A stretch of 59,983 nucleotides of DNA from Deltaproteobacteria bacterium (GTDB lineage: Bacteria > Myxococcota_A > Polyangia > JAAYKL01): positions 1 through 59,983 of the forward strand of contig JAKQNG010000108.1 in assembly GCA_029565915.1 (NCBI GenBank), read 5' to 3'. Position 1 is the first letter of the stretch, and the number at the start of each line of letters is the position of its first letter. Below are positions 15,929 through 23,175 of this stretch, piece after piece. The position numbers and the translations under genes were made by a program. Below the pieces are notes generated by a model. It worked only from the letters and a program-made list of their open reading frames with translations, was not told the DNA's origin and made no database searches.

Positions 15929-17188
15929 TTATTCCGGGCGCATGCCGTCCACGGGCCGCAGCATGGAGGCTGTGATGCTGGGAATGACCGTGGCGATGAC
16001 ACAGATCAGAAAAGCCACCAGGGCGGATGCCGCAAAGTTCATGACGTCCAGCGTGACCGGCAGATGATCGATCAGATAAACCTCGGGATCGAGGGGCCAG
16101 CCCACCCGGTCCAGCAGCCAGCAGGCGCTCCAGCCGACCACCAGCCCGATGGCGATACCGACGATGCCCACGACGGTCCCCGCGTGCAGGAAGATTCCCA
16201 GGATACCCGCGTGGGAGGCGCCCATGGACTTGAGAATGGCGATTTCCCGGCGCTTGTCGAACACCATCATCACCAGGGTCGCAATGATGTTGAAGGCGGC
16301 CACGCCGACGATGATGGAGAGCAATACCACAAAGGCCAGCTTCTGCGTTTTGAGGGCAGTGAAGAGGGGACGGTTCAGTTCTTCCCAGTCCACGGTCCGG
16401 TAGGGACCTTCAGCGAATCGCTGCTCAATGCGCTTTGCCACCTCGCCGGCTCTGTGCATGTCCGTCACGACCAGCTCCAGTCCCGTGACTGAATCGCCCT
16501 GATCGAAAAAGCGCTGGGCTTCGAACAGATCGACGAATACGAGCTTGGTGTCGTATTCGAGGAATCCCGCGTAAAAAATCCCCGTTACCTTGAACTTGAG
16601 GTACCGCGGCGCTTCCTTGCCGTCGCTCCACCCCAGGGAGGACAGGCCGATGAGGGGCGTAGTGATCTGCACCGTGTCACCCACCTTCGCAAAAAGGTTC
16701 TCCGCCAGGGTAGCGCCAATGATGATGCCCGGAAGTGTCCCGCCGGATCTTTTTTTATCATCGCGGGTTGTCCGCAGTCCCTTGACGGAGCCTTTCACGA
16801 TATGACGCGGCAGATCCAGCACTTCGCCCACCCGCCGCGGATCGACACCCTTCAGCAGCACGCCGGCAGAGTGGGTGTCTTTTGAAATCATCATTTCCTG
16901 AATCACGAAGGGTTCCACCGCCTTCACACCGGACATCCGTTCCACGGTCCGCATCACGTCGCGGTACTCGTGAAACTCCATGCCGTATTTCATCACCAGC
17001 ACATGGGCGTTGACGCCGAGTACCTTGCGGATGAATTCGTCCTGAAATCCCGTGGAGATGCACATGACCGACGACAGGGCACCCACGCCGAGGGCAACGC
17101 CGGCGATGGCGATGAACGTGATGGCCGAGATCGTTCTTTTCTTTTTTGATTTGATGTATCTTGAGCCAATGAACGCGGCGTAATGCAT
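15929..17188 (-). CDS. LolC/LolE-type lipoprotein-release ABC permease
   Basis: This 419-residue inner-membrane protein has the MacB/FtsX fold. One N-terminal membrane helix (FIAIAGVALGVGALSSVMCI) precedes a periplasmic domain of about 220 residues, and three helices lie near the C-terminus. The N-terminal YIKSKKKRTISAITFIAIAG and the coupling segment KRREIAILKSMGASHAGILG are LolC/E hallmarks. It should extract lipoproteins from the inner membrane, a heavy task given the many lipoproteins nearby. The ATPase LolD is not next to it. The start at 17188 is the first in-frame ATG; its ribosome site is weak (GAGAAG). Confidence 0.9.
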   Translation of the reverse strand: MHYAAFIGSRYIKSKKKRTISAITFIAIAGVALGVGALSSVMCISTGFQDEFIRKVLGVNAHVLVMKYGMEFHEYRDVMRTVERMSGVKAVEPFVIQEMMISKDTHSAGVLLKGVDPRRVGEVLDLPRHIVKGSVKGLRTTRDDKKRSGGTLPGIIIGATLAENLFAKVGDTVQITTPLIGLSSLGWSDGKEAPRYLKFKVTGIFYAGFLEYDTKLVFVDLFEAQRFFDQGDSVTGLELVVTDMHRAGEVAKRIEQRFAEGPYRTVDWEELNRPLFTALKTQKLAFVVLLSIIVGVAAFNIIATLVMMVFDKRREIAILKSMGASHAGILGIFLHAGTVVGIVGIAIGLVVGWSACWLLDRVGWPLDPEVYLIDHLPVTLDVMNFAASALVAFLICVIATVIPSITASMLRPVDGMRPE

Positions 17189-17329
17189 CGCTTCTCTTAT
17201 CCCGCGACGGGACCTCCGGGCAACGCCATTCCTCGCCAAAAATCTGTTTTCTGCGATTGACCCGGTGGATAAAAGCGCATAAGTTCCTCCCACGCGAACG
17301 CGCGTAAGTTGAAGAAAATACGGAGAAAG

Positions 17330-17548
17330 ATGCCTAAGGAAGACCATATTGAACTGGACGGTGTCGTGGAGGAAGTGCTCGCCGGTGGCATGTTCCGGGT
17401 CCGCCTCGAATCGGGCCTGACCGTGCTTGCCCACCTGGCGGGCAAAATGCGAAAATTCCGCATCCGCATCGTTCTGGGGGATTCCGTCCGCATCGCCGTG
17501 TCGCCCTATGACCTGACAAAGGGGCGGATCATCTTCCGCAACAAGTAG
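17330..17548 (+). CDS. infA: Translation initiation factor IF-1
   Basis: This 72-residue OB-fold protein blocks the ribosomal A site during initiation. [39 protein letters not shown] and [10 protein letters not shown] match IF-1 throughout. ATG 17330 follows CGGAGAAAG. A TTG 21 bases upstream is in frame but would add a basic extension not seen in the family. It is directly followed by tRNA-Cys. Confidence 0.97.
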   Translation: MPKEDHIELDGVVEEVLAGGMFRVRLESGLTVLAHLAGKMRKFRIRIVLGDSVRIAVSPYDLTKGRIIFRNK

Positions 17549-17554
17549 CGTTCC

Positions 17555-17625
<71 letters not shown>

Positions 17626-17766
17626 CAGAATCATTACAGTGCTGATGTGATTCCTCTTCGCGGAAGGTTTTTTTTGCACTCCGATTGAAGAATGATTACG
17701 CCCTTCCAGTCCATGAAAAGAACACAACAGCTTTTTCGCAGGCCTGTGCGGGAGAGGACGAAAGCA

Positions 17767-19020
17767 ATGAAATCAACAGTTCTGGTATTGACGATGGCGC
17801 TGGCGATGGGAACTGCCGCGGCGGCGGATCCGCTGGCGCAGAAGTTGAAGGAAGCGGGATCGAAGGACGCCGTCGAGCTGATCAGGGCGGGAAACCTCCT
17901 GCTGGAAGCCCGCCGCACCGAAGAGGCGAAACGGGCGTTCAAGGATGCGGCCATGCGGATGACGGACAAATCGGAGGCGGCTCTGGGCCTTGCCCTCATC
18001 CGGATGTACACGTCGGACCTTCATCAGGCGAAAGTCGCCTGCCGCAACCTGAAGGAAGAGTATCCGTCATCGGACATTTCGAGCCTCTGTTACGGTCAGG
18101 TATGGCTCACCTTCGGGCGTTCGGCCCGGGCCATTGAGGACTTTGAGGCGATTGTGAAAAAGGGCGGAGATGTGCGTGCCCGCACGGGTCTGGCGCGCAC
18201 GTATGCGCTGATGAACGAAACGGACCGCGCCATCGAAACCTTCCGCGACGCCATCGATGCGGGTGCCGGCTATGAGGCCCGGCTGGGACTTGGCCTGGCC
18301 CTGGAACAGAAGGGGCGCAGGGATGAGGCCCTCGCGGCGCTGAAGGCCACCCTGGAGGAGCAGCCCCTCTCCTCCCTTGCCCGATATCACTACGGTCGCC
18401 TGCTGGGCGCCGGGAAAGAGGCGCGATCGCACATTGAGCAGGCCCTGGCCCTGCGTCCCGACTGGGCGGATGGCCTCGGCACCCTGGGGGATCTGCTGCT
18501 TGCCGAAGGGAATGCGGCGGATGCCCTCGTCGCGTTTCGCAAGGCGTCGACACTGGAACCGGAACGGGGCGCCTTCCGACTGGGACTCGGGCGGGCCCTT
18601 TATCAGCAGAAAAATTACGCGGAGGCGCGGACGGAACTCGACAAGGCGCTGTCCCTGGTGCCGAGTTACGTGGACGCCACTCTCATGCTGGCGGATGTGG
18701 AGTTGGCCGCCGGCGACGAATTCAAGGCTGCCGATCTGGCCGAGCGCGCCGTTGCCCTGAGTCCGGACAGCGCCGACGTGTGCATCGGTGCCGCGCAGCT
18801 GTTTCACCGGATGAAGCGCTACACGAAGGCGAACGCCTACTATCAGAAAGCCGCCGCCCTTCTCCCGGGCAGCTCGACGCCCCTTGTATTCCTGGGAGAT
18901 ATCGCCTGCGAACGACAGCTGTTCAAGGAAGGCGCAGACTATTACGCCGCAGCGTTGAAGGGAGACCTGAAAGAATTCCGCAGAAGCGACATCGAAGCCC
19001 GCGCGAAAAAGTGCCGCTGA
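17767..19020 (+). CDS. Exported TPR-repeat protein
   Basis: This 417-residue protein has a signal peptide (MKSTVLVLTMALAMGTAAAA). Around ten tetratricopeptide repeats follow, with repeated Ala, Gly and Tyr positions (for example TLGDLLLAEGNAADALVAF and GLGRALYQQKNYAEARTEL). It probably works in the periplasm as a scaffold. No catalytic motif is seen. ATG 17767 is chosen for the signal peptide and the GAGAGGA upstream. The algH-type gene begins 46 bases after it, so it may head the coupled set that follows. Confidence 0.82.
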   Translation: MKSTVLVLTMALAMGTAAAADPLAQKLKEAGSKDAVELIRAGNLLLEARRTEEAKRAFKDAAMRMTDKSEAALGLALIRMYTSDLHQAKVACRNLKEEYPSSDISSLCYGQVWLTFGRSARAIEDFEAIVKKGGDVRARTGLARTYALMNETDRAIETFRDAIDAGAGYEARLGLGLALEQKGRRDEALAALKATLEEQPLSSLARYHYGRLLGAGKEARSHIEQALALRPDWADGLGTLGDLLLAEGNAADALVAFRKASTLEPERGAFRLGLGRALYQQKNYAEARTELDKALSLVPSYVDATLMLADVELAAGDEFKAADLAERAVALSPDSADVCIGAAQLFHRMKRYTKANAYYQKAAALLPGSSTPLVFLGDIACERQLFKEGADYYAAALKGDLKEFRRSDIEARAKKCR

Positions 19021-19066
19021 CCCCTCCTGTTTTTCCCCTCGCCCCCTCGACTTATCCACTGCCCTG

Positions 19067-19648
19067 ATGCAGAATCCGCCCATGGAAACCCAACTGGCGC
19101 CCGGATTTCTCATCGCTGCTCCCCATCTGTCGGATCCCTTCTTCCGGCAGGCCGTGGTGCTGCTGCTCGAACACGACAACGAGGAAGGGACGTTCGGTAT
19201 CATCATCAACCGCAGCGCCCGCATCACCCTGCGCGATGTGTTCGAAGAGCTGAAAATCGATCTGTCGCCGGAATGGACGGATGAAAGTCTGCCGCCGGTG
19301 ATGGAGGGCGGGCCCGTGACGCCGGAACTCGGCTGGGTCATCCACAGTCCCGACTGGCATTGCGAACAGACGCGGGTGTTCGGCGGTACAACGGCGGTGA
19401 CCTCGTCGCGGGAAATTCTTGAGGTCATCGCGCACAGGGAAGGTCCGGCGGTGTGGTGGTTCTGCCTCGGCTATGCGGGCTGGGCCGCGGGCCAGCTGGT
19501 GGGAGAGATCCGCGAAGGGGCCTGGCTGCACCTGTCCTATGAGGACGAGCTCATTTTCCGGGTTCCTCCCGCCGAACGCTGGCACACGGCAATTTCCCGG
19601 CTGGGCATCGATCCCCTCTGCCTGTCTCCCGTGGTGGGAGGCGCCTGA
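19067..19648 (+). CDS. YqgE/AlgH family protein
   Basis: This 193-residue protein belongs to the YqgE/AlgH family (DUF179), widespread in Proteobacteria and of unsettled function. AlgH was first linked to alginate regulation in Pseudomonas. The N-terminal APGFLIAAPHLSDPFF, the LLLEHDNEEGTFGIIINR strand and the block VMEGGPVTPELGWVIH, with the late WFCLGYAGWAAGQL, define it. It starts at ATG 19067 or ATG 19082; neither has a good ribosome site. Its TGA overlaps the ATG of the next gene, so it is coupled to two outer-membrane proteins. Confidence 0.92.
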   Translation: MQNPPMETQLAPGFLIAAPHLSDPFFRQAVVLLLEHDNEEGTFGIIINRSARITLRDVFEELKIDLSPEWTDESLPPVMEGGPVTPELGWVIHSPDWHCEQTRVFGGTTAVTSSREILEVIAHREGPAVWWFCLGYAGWAAGQLVGEIREGAWLHLSYEDELIFRVPPAERWHTAISRLGIDPLCLSPVVGGA

Positions 19649-20217
19649 TGGGTATCCGCCCGCTCTCCTTTCTGCTGGTACTTCTGCTGGCCGCGCCGGT
19701 TCACGCAGCAGCGGCGGATCCGGTCCGGAAGGGGAAAGGTCCCCGATTTCACGCCACGGCGGCTGTGTCGAGCGCGGTGATGGGCGCCATCGCGGGATGG
19801 GAGTGGCACAACACGCTGGCCTGGGGCGGCACCTTCGGGTTAGGGACGCGCCGCTTCAGTGCGTTTGTCAGCGTGGAACACGGCTTTTACGGCTACGGCG
19901 CCGGCGGGCCCCACCTGAGCAACGAGGTGTTGAACGGCGGGCTGGGCGTGGACGTGGTGTTCTTCGACGATCATCTGCGAGCGGCCCTTGTTTCGGGTCC
20001 GGCCATCCTGCTGACGGACAGCTTCCGCACGGATGCGGGCAGTGTGGGGTTGTTCTTCGAGGTGAAGCCCGTCGGTTTCCGCATTCCGGCAAAAAAGGTA
20101 TTCATCGAAATTTTTCCCCTGTCGTTTTCGTGGGTCATGCCCGTGGTACAGGGAATTCCTCTGGTGTACCTCAACTACCGCACGTCGATTGACCTGTGGT
20201 TCGGATGGGGTCGATGA
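19648..20217 (+). CDS. Putative small outer-membrane protein, first tandem paralog
   Basis: This 189-residue protein has a signal peptide (SFLLVLLLAAPVHAAAA). The rest alternates polar and hydrophobic residues as in beta-barrel strands, with many Gly and aromatic residues (FSAFVSVEHGFYGYGAGG and later YLNYRTSIDLWFGWGR). The function is not recognised. The second half aligns with the next gene: FFDDHLRAALVSGPAILL against LFGDRVRMALSAGTSTLL, and LNYRTSIDLWF against LEYRTAIGFEV. It overlaps its neighbours by one base upstream and four bases downstream (TGATG and ATGA). Confidence 0.7.
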   Translation: MGIRPLSFLLVLLLAAPVHAAAADPVRKGKGPRFHATAAVSSAVMGAIAGWEWHNTLAWGGTFGLGTRRFSAFVSVEHGFYGYGAGGPHLSNEVLNGGLGVDVVFFDDHLRAALVSGPAILLTDSFRTDAGSVGLFFEVKPVGFRIPAKKVFIEIFPLSFSWVMPVVQGIPLVYLNYRTSIDLWFGWGR

Positions 20218-20807
20218 GGATGCGGTGGACATGGGCCGCGTCATTTCTGGTCGCCCTGTTGGCGACGGGCGGCACCGTCCGGGCCGGAACGTCAGCAACG
20301 CCCGATCGGGAAGGCCTGCGGCTGGCCCTGTCCGCGTTCGGTTCCCTGGCGGGTGATCTGCCCCGGCGGTCCAACAACGCGGCGGGCTTCGGTTTTTCTC
20401 TGCGCGTAGGGTGGCGCGGCGTCATCGGCGCACCGGACGGTCCGGCCATGGGTGTGTTCGGCGAATGCAGCCGCGATCGCTGGGTGGCAGCGGAGACGCA
20501 ACTGAAGGTGGTGAGCGGGGTGTTCAATGCGGGAATGGGGGCCGAGCTGCTGCTGTTCGGGGACCGGGTGCGCATGGCGCTGTCCGCCGGAACGTCCACC
20601 CTGCTGTTCGATGCCGCATTTCACTCCGCCGGTTCCACCGGGTTCTACGTGGACATCCAACCCGCGTCCCTGCGCTGGCCCATCGGGCGGCGGGCGGTGC
20701 TGGAGCTGTTGCCCATCGGCGCCGTGGTGCTCGTTCCCGGAACAGGAAACCCGTTGCTGCGGCGGCTGGAATACCGGACTGCCATTGGATTCGAGGTGCC
20801 GTTTTGA
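20214..20807 (+). CDS. Putative small outer-membrane protein, second tandem paralog
   Basis: This 197-residue protein has a signal peptide (MRMRWTWAASFLVALLATGG) and the same barrel-like pattern as the preceding protein. Shared landmarks are the NxGMGAEL/NGGLGVDV strand, the (F/L)xD(R/H)xR turn, the GSxGFxxxxxP segment and the C-terminal YRT strand. It therefore arose by tandem duplication and has since diverged strongly. ATG 20214 overlaps the stop of the previous gene, and its own stop overlaps the TTG of the next. No function is known. Confidence 0.7.
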   Translation: MRMRWTWAASFLVALLATGGTVRAGTSATPDREGLRLALSAFGSLAGDLPRRSNNAAGFGFSLRVGWRGVIGAPDGPAMGVFGECSRDRWVAAETQLKVVSGVFNAGMGAELLLFGDRVRMALSAGTSTLLFDAAFHSAGSTGFYVDIQPASLRWPIGRRAVLELLPIGAVVLVPGTGNPLLRRLEYRTAIGFEVPF

Positions 20808-21838
20808 AAGCGACTGGACACGCGTCGGTGATCTGCGCCCTGCTCGCGGCGATGGTGATGTCCCGCGCCGCCTCTGCCTACTACATCGATACGGGCATAT
20901 CGGAAGGCTGCCACGAGGAGATGACGCTGCGCGTGTTGTCGGATTTTCTGGCCGGGACGGACGCGTTTGCGGACGTGGAGCTGCCCGCCGATCACCGCTG
21001 GCAACAGTACGCGGATGCGGTGTTTGCCGGCCTGTCCCTGAATTTCGATACGGTGGAAGAAGAATATGTGGCGGTGAGCATCCTCATCGGCACGCGGTGG
21101 CCCGATGAGCACGGTCGCTCGGTCACCAGCCTCTCGGCTCTGTACGCCACCCACGGTGATCCGTCCGATCAGCACGAGCACTGCCTGCGTGCGGTGGAAG
21201 AGGACGGGTCGTCGGGGGATGCGACGGCCCTCTCCCGCGCCCGGGCGTTCCTCGACGACGAGGTGGCCACGGCAATGAGCTATCAACTGCTGCCTTCGTC
21301 GCAGCGGAACCGGGCGTTTACGGAGTACGTGGAGTACTACGGTCCGGTCTCCATTGTGCTGTATGCGCCCGGATACTATCTGGGCATGGCCATCCACGGG
21401 CTGCAGGATTGCTTCTCCCATACCCTGCGCGCAGAAGACCTGTTCTCCATCGTCCACGTCCTGAATTTCGTGGATGCGGTGTCGGATGATTACAGCGAAG
21501 CGAGGGACGGACTGGCCCACTCGTATGCGATGGACGCATGTAACGCGCGGACCGAGCCCCTGCGGGAGGCGGCCGCCGAAGCCACGTTCGAGTTGCTGGG
21601 CGCGCTGCTGTCGCCGTCCACGCAGGATGCCAGGGACGTGGTCTCCGCCGTGGCGGATCGCTGGATGGCGCTGACCCCCGGTTGCACAATGGACAACGAC
21701 TACTGTGATTCGCCCTGGCTGGAGCTGGCGCAGGAGGCACCGGCAGAGCCCATCATGGGATGCGCGGCTGTGCCGCCCCGGCGATCGGCTTCCCTGTTCT
21801 CGTTGCTCCTCGCATTCTCTGGCGGGAGTGCTGACTGA
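20804..21838 (+). CDS. Secreted protein resembling zinc-dependent phospholipase C / S1-P1 nuclease fold
   Basis: This 344-residue protein starts at a TTG overlapping the previous TGA (TTGA). Signal peptide ICALLAAMVMSRAASA ends before YYIDTG. Largely helical, it contains ISEGCHEEMTLRVL early and AIHGLQDCFSHTLR later. The second, H-x3-D-x3-H, resembles the metal-binding helix of zinc-dependent phospholipases C and S1/P1 nucleases. Several paired cysteines suggest disulfides. The C-terminus has GCAAVPPRR then a short hydrophobic stretch (SLFSLLLAF), recalling a sorting tail such as MYXO-CTERM but without its terminal arginine cluster. Zinc hydrolase activity is inferred weakly. Its TGA overlaps the ATG of the ATPase gene. 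Confidence 0.5.
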   Translation: MKATGHASVICALLAAMVMSRAASAYYIDTGISEGCHEEMTLRVLSDFLAGTDAFADVELPADHRWQQYADAVFAGLSLNFDTVEEEYVAVSILIGTRWPDEHGRSVTSLSALYATHGDPSDQHEHCLRAVEEDGSSGDATALSRARAFLDDEVATAMSYQLLPSSQRNRAFTEYVEYYGPVSIVLYAPGYYLGMAIHGLQDCFSHTLRAEDLFSIVHVLNFVDAVSDDYSEARDGLAHSYAMDACNARTEPLREAAAEATFELLGALLSPSTQDARDVVSAVADRWMALTPGCTMDNDYCDSPWLELAQEAPAEPIMGCAAVPPRRSASLFSLLLAFSGGSAD

Positions 21839-23142
21839 TGGACGGGGCTGCCTTCGTTTCGCGCCTGAAAGAGGCGGTGGACGGTGTACCCCTGCCGGTC
21901 ATCCGCGGCACCGTGACCATGGTGCACGAATGGTTTGCCGAGGCACTGCTGCCCGGCGCGGGACCGGGGGCGGTGGTCAAAGGGAGGGACGGGCGGCGAC
22001 TGCGGGTCGTGGCCGTGAACGGGGATACGGTGCGGATGGCACCTCTGTGCGGACCGGATCTGAAGGTGGGGGACGAGGTCATGCTCGAGGAGGCCACCCT
22101 GACCATTCCCTGCGGCGACGGTCTTCTGTCCCGGGTCATCGATCCCCTGGGTCGGCCCATCGATGATCGCGGGCCTCTGAAGGACTGCGAAAACTGTTCC
22201 ACGCGGCGGCAGGCGCCCAATCCCCTTGCCCGGCGCCGGGTAGATGTGCCGTTCGTCACGGGCCTGCGGGTCCTCGACGGTCTGCTCGCCATCGGTCGCG
22301 GCCAGCGCATCGGCCTTTTCGCCGGTCCGGGTCAGGGAAAATCCACGCTGCTCGGCGAGCTGGTTTCCGCCGCGGACTGCGACGGGGCGGTGGTATGCTT
22401 GGTGGGCGAGCGGGGGCGGGAAGCGGGCGAATTCGTCCACGACATCCTTTGTGAGGCGGGACTGTCCCGGTCGGTGGTGGTGCTGGCCACGTCCGATGCG
22501 CCGGCCGCGCTGCGCTGCGCGGCGCTGGAAACCGCCACGTCCATTGCAGAGTGGCAGCGGGATCAGGGTCGTCACGTGCTGCTGCTGGTGGATTCCCTCA
22601 CGCGGGTCGTGCGGGCCAAACGGGATCTGGATGCGGCCCTGGGACAGGTGGCCGGTCCGTCCGGTTATCCGGCGACTGCCTTTTCGGCCCTGCCGGGCCT
22701 GCTGGAGCGGGCCGGCTGCGACGGGACGGGCTCCATCACCGGCGTGTACACGGTGCTGACGGAGCGGGACGGGGACGACCCGGTGGGACAGGAAGTGCAG
22801 TCCCTGCTGGATGGCCACGTAGTACTGTCCGCGGCGCGGGCCCGGGCGGGCCGATGGCCGGCGGTGGATGTGGTCCGCTCCGTGTCCCGGGTGATGCGCA
22901 ACGTGGTGGACGCCGAACATCTGGCCGCCGCCGAAAAGGTGCGGGCCGCTCTTGCCGCGTGGGACGAAAACGCGGACCTCGTGCTCATCGGCGCCTACCG
23001 GGAGGGCACGTCGCGGGAAATGGACGCATATCTGCGGCACCGGCAGGCCATCGAGGCATTTCTGACGCAGAAGAGGGGCGAGCGCTCGGCTCTTGATGAA
23101 ACCCGGGCGGCACTGCGGGCGCTGGCAAAGAAGCTTTCCTGA
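21838..23142 (+). CDS. FliI/SctN-type ATPase, orphan
   Basis: This 434-residue protein belongs to the FliI/YscN (SctN) branch of rotary ATPases that power flagellar and type III export. An N-terminal beta-barrel domain is followed by LLSRVIDPLGRPID, the Walker A loop AGPGQGKST (near residue 163; families normally have AGSGVGKS), the catalytic-Glu segment VGERGREAGEF, and Walker B LLLVDSLTR. ALGQVAGPSGYPATAFSALP and GSITGVYTVLTERDGDDPV are family signatures. No other flagellar or injectisome gene is present, so the partner cannot be named. It is the last gene of a chain with one- to four-base overlaps. The role could be export, or a repurposed ATPase. Confidence 0.88.
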   Translation: MDGAAFVSRLKEAVDGVPLPVIRGTVTMVHEWFAEALLPGAGPGAVVKGRDGRRLRVVAVNGDTVRMAPLCGPDLKVGDEVMLEEATLTIPCGDGLLSRVIDPLGRPIDDRGPLKDCENCSTRRQAPNPLARRRVDVPFVTGLRVLDGLLAIGRGQRIGLFAGPGQGKSTLLGELVSAADCDGAVVCLVGERGREAGEFVHDILCEAGLSRSVVVLATSDAPAALRCAALETATSIAEWQRDQGRHVLLLVDSLTRVVRAKRDLDAALGQVAGPSGYPATAFSALPGLLERAGCDGTGSITGVYTVLTERDGDDPVGQEVQSLLDGHVVLSAARARAGRWPAVDVVRSVSRVMRNVVDAEHLAAAEKVRAALAAWDENADLVLIGAYREGTSREMDAYLRHRQAIEAFLTQKRGERSALDETRAALRALAKKLS

Positions 23143-23175
23143 ACCATTTGCCTTCTCGAATCGGCCGTGTCCCGA

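Noticed and set aside
21838-23142. Flagellar or injectisome locus suggested by the FliI/SctN ATPase
   Set aside because: No other export, ring, needle or chaperone gene occurs in the window, so only the ATPase itself is claimed.
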